Assembly: GCF_900101455.1 (NCBI RefSeq)
Contig: NZ_FMZJ01000002.1
Coordinates: 124,001-188,000 of the forward strand
Origin: Sphingomonas sp. YR710
GTDB lineage: Bacteria; Pseudomonadota; Alphaproteobacteria; Sphingomonadales; Sphingomonadaceae
DNA length: 64,000 nt
Reading direction: 5' to 3'
Made by a program: the position numbers and the translations under genes
Notes under the pieces: model-generated
What the model saw: only the letters and a program-made list of their open reading frames with translations
Database searches by the model: none
What the model was told of the DNA's origin: nothing
In this document: in pieces, positions 8,243 through 16,598 of the stretch
Layout of the letters: each line of letters opens with the position of its first letter
Numbering within the stretch: the stretch's first letter is position 1

Positions 8243-8687
8243 CGCGCTGCTCGACAGCAACGTGCTGATCGCCATGCTCGTCGAGGACCATGCCCATCAC
8301 GCTCCCTCGCTGGGCCTGTTGGAAATCGATGGACCGCCGCGCTTTGCCGTCGCAGCGCACAGTTGGGCAGAGACGTACAGTACCTTGACGCGCAAAGGCG
8401 GGCCGATGCCGTTCGGCTTCACGGCCGAGGAAGCGTGGGCAGCGATCGCCGGCGTCCGTGCGATGACCGAGCTCGCCGGCCTGACGCCGCAGCAGACTAT
8501 CGAGACGATCCGCAGCTACGCCCGAGACAGCGGTATTGGCCCGCGGCTCTATGACCGGCTGATCGGCGAGGCTGCGGTAGCGCAGGGCTGCGACGTCATC
8601 GTCACCTGGAACGTTACGCATATGCGCGGGCTATTTCCGAACCTGCGCGTGGAGACGCCGGGCGAGTTCGCCATCAGATCAGCCTGA
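8229..8687 (+). CDS. PIN-domain ribonuclease toxin (VapC family)
   Basis: About 152 residues from the ATG at 8229; the frame opens further upstream at 8169 but that part overlaps the antitoxin and is not PIN-like. Acidic PIN residues are visible: ALLDSNVLIAML (first Asp about residue 9), HSWAETYSTL (Glu about 48), RLYDRLIGEAA (Asp about 114) and TWNVTHM near the end. VapC toxins are Mg-dependent RNases that cleave tRNA or rRNA and arrest growth. All four expected sites appear intact, so it is probably functional. Confidence 0.83.
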   Translation: MARINALLDSNVLIAMLVEDHAHHAPSLGLLEIDGPPRFAVAAHSWAETYSTLTRKGGPMPFGFTAEEAWAAIAGVRAMTELAGLTPQQTIETIRSYARDSGIGPRLYDRLIGEAAVAQGCDVIVTWNVTHMRGLFPNLRVETPGEFAIRSA

Positions 8688-8990
8688 CGGACCAAGGCAG
8701 GCGGGTGAATAAGGCAGCCCCTATGGCAGGCATTGCCTGCAAAAGGTCGCCTTCCCCGCGAAAGCCGGGACCCATAGGCCCTGTCCAGGAGGCTGAATGC
8801 TGAGCGGCGGGGATATATCCGTCTGCGTTGCGGCTATGGGTTCCGGCCTTCGCCGGGAAGACGAGGTGGGGAGCTATCGCATGCACTCACCCCGATTGCC
8901 CTGTTGAGCCGACCAATCTGGCTTGACTCGATCTGCCCACGCCACCAAGGCTCGCCACCCTCAATCCACCCGACAGAACAGGCTTTTCCC
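8688..8990. other. Intergenic region upstream of thrS
   Basis: About 300 bases without a gene. It holds one interspersed inverted repeat (8746-8866), a small palindrome CAGGCATTGCCTG around 8728, and the thrS leader. A TTGACT hexamer near 8922 could be a -35 element, but no convincing -10 follows. No T-box or other riboswitch structure was recognised. Confidence 0.5.
8746..8866. repeat. Interspersed inverted repeat, family B
   Basis: The left end CTTCCCCGCGAAAGCCGGGA with CCCATAG pairs with the right end CTATGGG-TTCCGGCCTTCGCCGGGAAG. It has the same design as the family-B copies at 16460, 24758, 56328 and 62441: two GC-rich hairpins facing each other across a short variable spacer. Confidence 0.7.
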
Positions 8991-10991
8991 GTGTCCGACG
9001 CTGACCTTATCACGATCACGCTTCCCGATGGCTCGGTTCGCGATGTCGTGACGGGGACTACGCCCATGCAGATCGCCGCGGCGATCGGGCCGGGGCTGGC
9101 CAAGGCGGCGATCGCGGCGCGGGTCGATGGCGAGTTGCGCGATCTCGATCGGCCGATCGAGGCGAGTGCGCATCTCGCGCTGGTCACGGCGCGCGATGAG
9201 GCCGATGCGCTCGATCTCGCGCGGCACGATTTCGCGCACGTGCTGGCCGAGGCGGTGCAGAGCCTGTTTCCGGGGACGCAGATCACTTTTGGCCCGTCGA
9301 CCGACGACGGCTTCTATTACGACTTCGCGCCGAAGGACCGCCCGTTCACCGAGGAGGATCTGCCCGCGATCGAGGCCGAGATGCGCCGGATCATCGCCGC
9401 CAACAAGCCGCTCACGCGCGAAGTGTGGGCGCGCGAGGATCTGATCGCGCGCTGGCGCGAGCAGGGCGAGACGTTCAAGGCCGAATGGGCCGCCGAACTG
9501 CCCGGCGACGAGGATCTTACGGTCTATCGTTCCGGCAATGACTGGTTCGATATGTGCCGCGGCCCGCATCTGCCGTCGACGGGCAAGCTCGATCCGCAGG
9601 CATTCAAGCTCACGCGCGTATCGGGCGCCTATTGGCGCGGCGACCAGAGCAAGGCGATGCTCAGCCGCATCTATGGCACCGGCTGGCTCAACAAGAAGCA
9701 GCTCGACGCGCATCTGACCCGGCTCGAGGAAGCCGCCAAGCGCGATCACCGCAAGATCGGCCAGGAGATGGACCTGTTCCACCTCCAGTCCGAAGCGCAT
9801 GGTTCGGTGTTCTGGCATCCCAACGGCTACATGATCTGGCGCCAGCTCGAGGCCTATATGCGCCGCCAGATCGATCGCGGCGGCTATGTCGAGGTCAAGA
9901 CGCCGCAGATCATGGACGCGAAGCAGTGGGAGGCATCGGGCCACTGGGGCAAATATCGCGAAAATATGTTCGTGGTGCCCGACGAGATCCCGAACACCGA
10001 GGATGAGGGCGCGGTGATCTCGGCCGATGCCGACATGATGGCGCTCAAGCCGATGAACTGCCCGGCGCATGTGCTGATCTTCCGCCAGGGCATCAAGAGC
10101 TATCGCGACCTGCCGATGCGCATGGCCGAAATGGGCTGCTGCCACCGCAACGAGCCGCACGGCGCGCTGCACGGCATCATGCGGGTGCGCCAGTTCACGC
10201 AGGACGACGGCCATATCTTCTGCCGCGAGGACCAGATCGTCGAGGAAGTGCGCATCTTCTGCGAATTGCTCGATACCGTGTACCGGCATCTCGGCTTCGA
10301 ACATTATGCGATCAAACTCGCACTGCGCCCCGAGAAGCGGTTCGGCACCGACGAGATGTGGGACAAGGCCGAAGCCGACCTGCGCAACGCCGTGATTGCC
10401 ACGGGCCGGGCGACCGCGGATTATGGCTGGGAGGAACTGCCCGGCGAAGGCGCCTTCTATTCGCCCAAGCTCGAATTCCATCTGACCGACGCGATCGGGC
10501 GGACGTGGCAGTGCGGGACGATCCAACTCGACTACGTCCTGCCCGAACGGCTCGACGCGAGCTATGTCGGCGAGGATGGCGAGCGGCACCGGCCGGTGAT
10601 GCTCCACCGCGCGATCCTCGGCACATTCGAACGCTTCATCGGCATATTGATCGAGCATCATGCCGGCCGCTTCCCGCTCTGGCTCGCGCCGGTGCAGGCG
10701 GTGGTGGCGACGATCGTATCCGATGCCGACGATTACGCTGCGGACGTGGTCGCGAAGCTGGCGGCGGCCGGGCTGCGCGTCGAAAGCGACACCCGCAACG
10801 AGAAGATCAACTACAAGGTCCGCGAACATTCGCTGGCCAAGGTGCCGGCATTGCTGGTGGTCGGCAAGCGCGAGGCCGAGGAAGGCACTGTCGCGATCCG
10901 GCGGCTCGGCGAGCAGCAGCAGAAGGTGATGAGCATCGACGAGGCGATTGCGGCGCTGGTGGCCGAGGCCACGCCGCCGGATCTGATGTGA
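8991..10991 (+). CDS. thrS: Threonyl-tRNA synthetase
   Basis: 666 residues from GTG 8991, chosen because the TGS domain begins at once ([15 protein letters not shown]) and ACAGG sits 8 bases upstream; the frame runs back to 8904 without family-like sequence. Domains in order are TGS (about 1-65), the SAD editing domain with HxxxH (HDFAH), the class II catalytic core with NCPAH zinc-site cysteine, [19 protein letters not shown] as motif 2, and the anticodon-binding domain with [14 protein letters not shown]. It charges tRNA-Thr and edits mischarged serine in the cytosol. It is followed by infC, as in many bacteria. Confidence 0.96.
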   Translation: MSDADLITITLPDGSVRDVVTGTTPMQIAAAIGPGLAKAAIAARVDGELRDLDRPIEASAHLALVTARDEADALDLARHDFAHVLAEAVQSLFPGTQITFGPSTDDGFYYDFAPKDRPFTEEDLPAIEAEMRRIIAANKPLTREVWAREDLIARWREQGETFKAEWAAELPGDEDLTVYRSGNDWFDMCRGPHLPSTGKLDPQAFKLTRVSGAYWRGDQSKAMLSRIYGTGWLNKKQLDAHLTRLEEAAKRDHRKIGQEMDLFHLQSEAHGSVFWHPNGYMIWRQLEAYMRRQIDRGGYVEVKTPQIMDAKQWEASGHWGKYRENMFVVPDEIPNTEDEGAVISADADMMALKPMNCPAHVLIFRQGIKSYRDLPMRMAEMGCCHRNEPHGALHGIMRVRQFTQDDGHIFCREDQIVEEVRIFCELLDTVYRHLGFEHYAIKLALRPEKRFGTDEMWDKAEADLRNAVIATGRATADYGWEELPGEGAFYSPKLEFHLTDAIGRTWQCGTIQLDYVLPERLDASYVGEDGERHRPVMLHRAILGTFERFIGILIEHHAGRFPLWLAPVQAVVATIVSDADDYAADVVAKLAAAGLRVESDTRNEKINYKVREHSLAKVPALLVVGKREAEEGTVAIRRLGEQQQKVMSIDEAIAALVAEATPPDLM

Positions 10992-11002
10992 GGAAGCGCT
11001 TC

Positions 11003-11036
11003 TAATTCCCCCCCGAGCTTGCTCGGGGGGGAATTA
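11003..11036 (+). terminator. Perfect 16-bp hairpin after thrS (repeat family A core)
   Basis: TAATTCCCCCCCGAGC pairs perfectly with GCTCGGGGGGGAATTA across a 2-base spacer. There is no T-tail. The same core, with minor changes, occurs at 11696, 44258 and 50807, so it is a repeat unit that may double as a transcript end. Confidence 0.6.
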
Positions 11037-11125
11037 AGCAGACTCGACCGCTTGAAAAACAGCCCTTCCCCTATCTTTCAAATTGATGCGTGAACGCTTA
11101 TATCGCGCGCTGGAATAGAAACTAC

Positions 11126-11141
11126 AGGAGCCACCGCTATA
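11126..11141 (+). promoter_or_regulatory. Ribosome-binding site deciding an ATA start for infC
   Basis: AGGAG, 8-base spacer, then ATA in frame with infC. The in-frame ATG is four codons later and has no Shine-Dalgarno of its own. This fits classical infC autoregulation, in which IF-3 discriminates against its own non-AUG start codon. Confidence 0.65.
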
Positions 11142-11690
11142 CGTCCGCCCATGATCCGGCGTCCTCTGGGACAGCCGCCAATGCCACTCAATGGTCCCCG
11201 CTATAATGAGTTCATCGTTTCGCCCAAGGTTCGGGTGATCGATGAGAATGGCGAAAATCTGGGTGTGTTGTATACGCGCGAGGCGATGGAGCAGGCTGCT
11301 GCCGTCGGTCTCGACCTGGTCGAAGTGTCGCCGAATGCCGATCCGCCGGTCGCGAAGTTCCTCGACGTCGGCAAGTTCAAATATGAGGCCCAGAAAAAGG
11401 CCAACCTCGCCCGCAAGAGCCAGAAGACGCAGGAGATCAAGGAGATCAAGATGCGTCCGAACATCGACGATCATGATTATGATACGAAGATGAAGAAGAT
11501 CAACGAGTTCATCGACGACGGCGACAAGGTGAAGGTCACCCTGCGTTTCCGCGGCCGCGAGCTCGCCCATGGCCAGCTCGGCATGCAGGTGCTCCAGCGC
11601 GTCCAGGCTGACATGGCCGAAACCGCCAAGGTCGAGCAGTTCCCGCGCATGGAAGGCCGCCAGATGCTGATGGTGCTGGCGCCGAAGTGA
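11139..11690 (+). CDS. infC: Translation initiation factor IF-3 (likely ATA start)
   Basis: 183 residues from ATA 11139, or 179 from ATG 11151. ATA is chosen because AGGAG (11126-11130) lies exactly 8 bases before it, while the ATG has no such site at useful distance; rare AUU/AUA/AUC starts are a known autoregulatory feature of infC. The sequence matches IF-3 throughout: [16 protein letters not shown], an N-domain YTREAMEQA, the lysine-rich linker [19 protein letters not shown], and the C-domain [14 protein letters not shown] ending [12 protein letters not shown]-3 binds the 30S subunit and enforces start-codon and initiator-tRNA fidelity. Confidence 0.93.
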   Translation: MRPPMIRRPLGQPPMPLNGPRYNEFIVSPKVRVIDENGENLGVLYTREAMEQAAAVGLDLVEVSPNADPPVAKFLDVGKFKYEAQKKANLARKSQKTQEIKEIKMRPNIDDHDYDTKMKKINEFIDDGDKVKVTLRFRGRELAHGQLGMQVLQRVQADMAETAKVEQFPRMEGRQMLMVLAPK

Positions 11691-11695
11691 CCTTC

Positions 11696-11829
11696 TAATT
11701 CCTCCCCGAGCTTGCTCGGGGAGGTGGCAGCGCGAAGCGCTGACGGAGGGGCATACCGAAGGGTTCCGCAAGCCCCACCACCACCCGCTGCGCGGGCGGT
11801 CCCCCTCCCCGTTCCGGGGAGGAATTTAG
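11696..11829. repeat. Interspersed repeat, family A, full-length copy
   Basis: About 130 bp bounded by AATTCCTCCCCGAGCTTGCT on the left and GTTCCGGGGAGGAATTT on the right, with inner GC-rich palindromes such as CAGCGCGAAGCGCTG and CCGCTGCGCGGGCGG. Related copies lie at 44258 and 60964. It separates infC from the convergent VOC gene and covers that gene's last codon. Confidence 0.75.
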
Positions 11830-12209
11830 CCGACAGGCGGCTCCCACAGTTCGATGACGTTGCCCTCGGGATCCTGAATCCGCGCGAATCGGCCGGTTTC
11901 GGGCGCGTCCCATTCGGCGCGGGTTTCGACGGCGACCTCGGCTGCCTGCAAAGACGCGATCAGATCGTCGATGCTCGACACGCGCAAGTTGAGCATGAAC
12001 TGGCGATCGGCCGGGAAATAATCGGTCGTGTGCTTGAACGGCGCGAACACCACCGGGCCGCCAAGCGTCTGCCACGACCATTCATCCGGCTCGCCCGCGC
12101 CCGCTGCGCTGCATCCCGCGCCGACGCCGAGCCGATCGCGATACCACGCGTTCAATGCTTCGGGATCTCGCGCCCGAAAGAACAGCCCACCGATTCCCAA
12201 AACGCCCAT
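11826..12209 (-). CDS. VOC-family protein (glyoxalase/bleomycin-resistance fold)
   Basis: A 127-residue single VOC domain: IGGLFFRARDPEALNAWY at the N-terminus, a central FMLNLRVSSID strand, and a C-terminal FARIQDPEGNVIELWEP that carries the usual final metal-ligand glutamate. The fold covers isomerases, dioxygenases and resistance proteins, so substrate cannot be told. It lies just downstream of glnD on the same strand (22-bp gap). Confidence 0.8.
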   Translation of the reverse strand: MGVLGIGGLFFRARDPEALNAWYRDRLGVGAGCSAAGAGEPDEWSWQTLGGPVVFAPFKHTTDYFPADRQFMLNLRVSSIDDLIASLQAAEVAVETRAEWDAPETGRFARIQDPEGNVIELWEPPVG

Positions 12210-12231
12210 GATAACGACCTCCGGGGTCGCG

Positions 12232-15000
12232 TCAGGCGGCGACCTTCTTGGTAATTGTGCCAGCCGCGGCGTCCAGCAGCAAGCGTTCCAGCGTCTTGAG
12301 GCGCGACGGGCTGCTGATCTTATCGCCGGTCAGATCGGTGACATAGAAGACGTCGACAGCGCGCTCGCCATAGGTCGCGATATGCGCCGAATGGATCGTC
12401 ACCCGCGCCTGGAACTGGGCATTGGCCAAAGCGTGCAGCAGCGCCGGCCGGTCGCGCGCGTTGACCTCCACCACCGTGTAGCGATTCGAGGCACGGTTAT
12501 CGATCAGCACGTTCGGCTCGATCGTGAACGCATCGGCACGCGGGCGCGAGAGCGGTCGCGCCGCGAGCTTGTCCGCCATGCGCGATCGATTCGCCAGCGC
12601 ATCCTCGATCGTGATCGCCAGCCGCCGCATCCGATCATCATCGTCGAACGGTTGGCCGAATGGATCCTGGATCAGCAGATTGTCGATCGCCATGCCGTCG
12701 CGGCTGGTGTGGATGCGCGCATCGATGATGCTGCCGCCGGCCAGATGGATCGCGCCGGCTATCCGGTAGAACAGGCCCGGATGATCGCCAGCATAGATGG
12801 TGATCAGCGTCGCCCCGCGATCGGCATCGGGCGCCGCGACGATCGACAGCGACTTCGATGCCTCGTCCGCCGATGCGATCAGCCGCGCATTCGCCTCAAG
12901 GATATCGATCCCTTCGGCCACCCAATAGCTTTCGGGCAGGCGCGCCGCATAGGCCGCGAAACGCGCCTCGTCCCAGCCCAACCGCTCCGCCAGCATCCGC
13001 TGCTTGACCGCGACCTTTTCGCGGCGGCCGGTCTGTTTGTGGCCCAGCCGCAAGACTTCCTCGGCCGATTCGTACAGGTTGATCAGCAACTGGCGCTTCC
13101 AGCTGTTCCACACGCCGGGGCCGACTGCGCGGATATCGACGATCGTCAGGCACAGCAGCAGGCGCAATCGTTCCGGGCTCTGCACCTTTTCGGCAAAATC
13201 GAGAACTGTCTTGAAATCGGAAAGGTCGCGCTTGAACGCCGTATCGGACATGACGAGATGGTACCGCACCAGCCATGCCACGGTTTCGGTTTCGGCCGGG
13301 GTCATCCCGAAGCGCGGGCACAGCTTCTCGGCCACCTCGGCGCCCAGCACGCTATGATCGCCGCCGCGCCCCTTGGCGATATCGTGCAGCAATATCGACA
13401 CATAGAGCACGCGGCGCGACACCATCAGCGCCATCACCTGGGTGGCGACCGGATGATCGTCCCGGAGCTCGCCCCGTTCGATCCGCGACATCAGCCCGAT
13501 CGCGCGGATCGAATGTTCATCCACCGTATAATGGTGGTACATATCGAACTGCATCTGCGCCACGACCCGGCCGAAATCGGGTACGAAACGGCCGAACACG
13601 CCCGCTTCGTTCATCCAGCGCAGCACCGTTTCGGGATTGTTGCGCGACGTCAGCACATCCATGAACAGCGTATTGGCACGCGGATCGCGCCGCACCTGAT
13701 TGTCGATCAACTTCGCGTCGCGCCCCGCCGCGCGCATCGCCAGCGGATGGATTTCGAGCGCATACTTGTCGGCGAGCGCAAACATCTGGACCAGCCGCAC
13801 CGGATCCTCGGCGAAGAAATTATCCGACGGGATCGCCAGACGCCCGCGATCGAGGATGAAACCATCGAGCTTGGTCGGCTTACGACGGCGCAGCGTGGGC
13901 AGGCCGAAGCGGCGGCCCTTGCTGGCAAACGTCTCGTCCAGATGGGCAAGGAAGATCGCGGTCAGATCGCCGACCTGTTTCGCGGTCAGGAAATAAAATT
14001 GCATGAAGCGCTCGACCGACGATCGGCCCGGCCGATCGGCATAGCGCATCCGGCGCGCAATCTCGGGCTGGACGTCGAAGGTCAGCCGCTCCTCGGCCCG
14101 GCCGGTGACGATATGCAGGTGGCAGCGCACGGCCCACAGGAAATTCTCGGCCTTCTGGAACTGCCGCAATTCGGCTTTGGTCAGCAGCCCCTTTTCGACC
14201 AGTTCGGCGACCGATCGCACCTGATAGGCATATTTGCCGATCCAGAAGAGCGTGTGGAGATCGCGCAAACCGCCCTTGCCCTCCTTCAGATTGGGCTCGA
14301 CCACATAGCGGCTGTCGCCCATCTTCCGGTGGCGCTCGTTGCGCTCGGCGAGCTTTTCGGTGACGAAGGCGCGCGCCGTGCCCGAGACGACGTCGCGATC
14401 GAACTGCTTCGCTGCCTGATCGTAAAGCGCCTCGTCACCCCAGACGAAGCGGCCTTCGAGCAAAGCGGTGCGGATCGTCAGGTCGCTCTTCGCCATGCGC
14501 ACCATCTCGTCGAGCGAGCGGCTCGAATGGCCGACCTTCAGCCCGAGATCCCACATCGAATAGAGCATCGATTCGATGACCTGCTCGCTCCAGCTCGTCT
14601 GCCGCCAGGGCGTGAGGAAGGCGATGTCGACATCGGAAAACAGCGCCATCTCGCCACGGCCATAGCCGCCGACGGCCATCACCGTCATCCGTTCGCCGGC
14701 ACTGGGATTGCTGTTGCGATAGAGCCGCTCGACCGTGAAATCGAAGATCAGGCGGACGATCTGATCTGTCAGGAAGGCATAAGCCGCGGCCGTTTCATGC
14801 CCGCGCGATGGCGCCGCCTGAAGCCGCCGGGCGATCTCCGCCCGTCCTTCTTCGAGCGCCGCTTTGAGAATTAAGGTGGCAGCCTGGCGCAGCGGTGCCG
14901 CATCATAATTGCCGGGCATCAACGCCGCGAGCGCATCGGCGATCGCACGCCGATCAATGATCGCCCGACGCTGGGGCAGTGCTTCGAAACGGGTGGCCAT
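12232..15000 (-). CDS. glnD: Bifunctional [protein-PII] uridylyltransferase/uridylyl-removing enzyme
   Basis: A 922-residue protein of normal GlnD length. The nucleotidyltransferase motif GGYGRGEMALFSDVD lies at residues 111-125, an HD hydrolase motif (LLHDIAKGRGGDHS) sits mid-protein, and two ACT domains occupy the C-terminus (ITIYAGDHPGLFYRI and VEVNARDRPALLHAL). It senses glutamine and uridylylates or deuridylylates PII proteins to control nitrogen assimilation. It is preceded by its own intergenic region and shares the strand with a VOC gene. Confidence 0.96.
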   Translation of the reverse strand: MATRFEALPQRRAIIDRRAIADALAALMPGNYDAAPLRQAATLILKAALEEGRAEIARRLQAAPSRGHETAAAYAFLTDQIVRLIFDFTVERLYRNSNPSAGERMTVMAVGGYGRGEMALFSDVDIAFLTPWRQTSWSEQVIESMLYSMWDLGLKVGHSSRSLDEMVRMAKSDLTIRTALLEGRFVWGDEALYDQAAKQFDRDVVSGTARAFVTEKLAERNERHRKMGDSRYVVEPNLKEGKGGLRDLHTLFWIGKYAYQVRSVAELVEKGLLTKAELRQFQKAENFLWAVRCHLHIVTGRAEERLTFDVQPEIARRMRYADRPGRSSVERFMQFYFLTAKQVGDLTAIFLAHLDETFASKGRRFGLPTLRRRKPTKLDGFILDRGRLAIPSDNFFAEDPVRLVQMFALADKYALEIHPLAMRAAGRDAKLIDNQVRRDPRANTLFMDVLTSRNNPETVLRWMNEAGVFGRFVPDFGRVVAQMQFDMYHHYTVDEHSIRAIGLMSRIERGELRDDHPVATQVMALMVSRRVLYVSILLHDIAKGRGGDHSVLGAEVAEKLCPRFGMTPAETETVAWLVRYHLVMSDTAFKRDLSDFKTVLDFAEKVQSPERLRLLLCLTIVDIRAVGPGVWNSWKRQLLINLYESAEEVLRLGHKQTGRREKVAVKQRMLAERLGWDEARFAAYAARLPESYWVAEGIDILEANARLIASADEASKSLSIVAAPDADRGATLITIYAGDHPGLFYRIAGAIHLAGGSIIDARIHTSRDGMAIDNLLIQDPFGQPFDDDDRMRRLAITIEDALANRSRMADKLAARPLSRPRADAFTIEPNVLIDNRASNRYTVVEVNARDRPALLHALANAQFQARVTIHSAHIATYGERAVDVFYVTDLTGDKISSPSRLKTLERLLLDAAAGTITKKVAA

Positions 15001-15133
15001 GTGCGCGCCATAAGCGCGAATCGGTTAAAGAGCTAGGTAGAGGCATTACACGGCGGGTCGGGAGCCCTGACGCGGACGTCCTATTGCCAAATGACGACCG
15101 GGCGGAGCACCTTACCCCTTTGGGAGCCCGACC

Positions 15134-15784
15134 ATGACGATTACGATCACAGCCTTTGAGAAATCCCCCGATCGCGGTCGGGGGCTCGCGCGCGACATGA
15201 GCGTCCGCTGGGCGCTTGAGGAAGCGGGGCTGGATTATGACGTTCGCCTGCTGTCTTTCGGCGCGATGAAGGAGCCTCCACATCTGGCGCACCAGCCTTT
15301 CGGGCAGATTCCGACATATGCGGAAGGCGATCTCGTGCTGTTCGAATCGGGGGCGATCGTCCTCCATATCGCCGAGCACCATGGCGGCCTGCTGCCTGAC
15401 GATGCGAAAGCGCGTGCGCGTGCAATCACATGGATGTTCGCCGCGGTCAGCACGATGGAGCCGCCGATCGTCCATCGCGAAAGCGCGATATTGACCGAAC
15501 GCGACGAGAGCTGGCACGAGCACCGCCTGCCTACACTCGAGAATCGCATCCGCGATCGGCTGGACCAGCTTTCGCATCGGCTTGGGGGTGCCGACTGGCT
15601 CGATGGCGCGTTCAGCGCTGGCGATCTGATGATGATATCGGTGCTGCGCAGGTTGAAAAGCTCGGCGTTGCTCGACGAATATCCGAACCTCTCATTATAT
15701 GTCGCCCGCGGCGAAGCCCGGCCCGCTTTTCAGCGCGCGTTCGACGCGCAACTGGCGCTATTCACCGCCGCGTCGGCCGGCTGA
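15134..15784 (+). CDS. Glutathione S-transferase family protein
   Basis: A 216-residue protein with a thioredoxin-fold N-domain (about 1-80; PFGQIPTYAEGDLVLFESGAI carries the conserved cis-proline and the glutathione-contacting ES pair) and an all-helical C-domain (about 95-205, with SAGDLMMISVLRRL as the N-capping box). It has no obvious catalytic tyrosine near the start; the RDMSVRWALEEAG segment suggests a Ser/Cys-independent bacterial class. It probably acts in cytosolic detoxification; the substrate is unknown. Confidence 0.85.
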   Translation: MTITITAFEKSPDRGRGLARDMSVRWALEEAGLDYDVRLLSFGAMKEPPHLAHQPFGQIPTYAEGDLVLFESGAIVLHIAEHHGGLLPDDAKARARAITWMFAAVSTMEPPIVHRESAILTERDESWHEHRLPTLENRIRDRLDQLSHRLGGADWLDGAFSAGDLMMISVLRRLKSSALLDEYPNLSLYVARGEARPAFQRAFDAQLALFTAASAG

Positions 15785-15791
15785 ATTCTGA

Positions 15792-16412
15792 TCAGCGGGA
15801 GATCGCCAGCTTCGTCGCCAGAGCGACGAAGACCGTGCCGGTTACGCGATCCATCGTACGCACCACCGCCCGCCGCGTCAGGATCCGCCGCAGCGGCAGC
15901 GTCGCGCCGATCAGCAGGGCGAACCAGAGCAATCCCATGGCGACATGCAGGCCGGCCAGCGAGAGCATCGTCCCGGCAGCTGGATAAGCGGCCGGCACGA
16001 ATTGCGGCAGGAAGCCAATATAGAATATGCCGATCTTCGGGTTGAGCAGATTGGTGGCCAGCCCGCGCCGCAACCATATGAGGCCCCCGGTCGACGCTCC
16101 TTGGGTATCGTCGATATCGAGGCGATTGCGCGGGCGCAGGATCAGACGGGCCCCGATCCATGCCAGATAAGCGGCCCCCATCCAGCGAACGACCGTGAAC
16201 AGGGCTGGCGACGCGGCCATCAGCGCCCCGAGACCGAGCGCCACGCCTATGCCCCAGACCAGACAGCCCACCCCGATCCCGATCGCCGCCAGCATTGCCC
16301 GGCGCGGCCCCTCGACGGCCGCGGTGCGCAGCACCATCACCGTATCCGCACCCGGCGTGACCGTGAGCAATCCGGCTGCGATCAGGAAGGCGAGCAGGGA
16401 TTGGGTTGCGGT
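15792..16412 (-). CDS. LysE/RhtB-family amino-acid exporter
   Basis: About 206 residues from the ATG at 16412; the frame extends to 16460 but the extra residues are polar and unlike the family start. Six hydrophobic segments can be seen. TPGADTVMVLRTA near residue 20 is the family's P-G-P/A-N-like signature region and LNPKIGIFYIGFLPQFV near residue 120 is diagnostic. It is an inner-membrane exporter for amino acids or related compounds. It is convergent with the GST gene, 7 bp away. Confidence 0.86.
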   Translation of the reverse strand, partial: TATQSLLAFLIAAGLLTVTPGADTVMVLRTAAVEGPRRAMLAAIGIGVGCLVWGIGVALGLGALMAASPALFTVVRWMGAAYLAWIGARLILRPRNRLDIDDTQGASTGGLIWLRRGLATNLLNPKIGIFYIGFLPQFVPAAYPAAGTMLSLAGLHVAMGLLWFALLIGATLPLRRILTRRAVVRTMDRVTGTVFVALATKLAISR

Positions 16413-16459
16413 CATCGGTCGATCTCCAAGAGTGAAGACATCACGATGCGCCCACCCCA

Positions 16460-16556
16460 ATCGTCTTCCCGCGTAAGCGGGAACCCACGGTTACGGGCGG
16501 CGGGAGGCGAAAGGTGCCGCCGTCCATGGGTCCCCGCTTCCGCGGGGATGACGATG
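16460..16556. repeat. Interspersed inverted repeat, family B
   Basis: TCGTCTTCCCGCGTAAGCGG with GAACCCA at the left faces TGGGTCCCCGCTTCCGCGGG with GATGACGA at the right. It sits between mutS and the LysE gene. Its right half is nearly identical to the half-copy at 27474. Confidence 0.75.
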
Positions 16557-16598
16557 AGGAGAGCTGAACGCTAGGCCGACGCAGCCTATGATATGTCA

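Noticed and set aside
8688-8990. T-box or other tRNA-sensing leader ahead of thrS
   Set aside because: No T-box core sequence or specifier-loop arrangement was seen, and such leaders are not expected in alphaproteobacteria.
12028-14874. 948-codon open frame antisense to glnD
   Set aside because: The glnD frame carries all expected motifs; the antisense frame is compositionally biased and motif-free.
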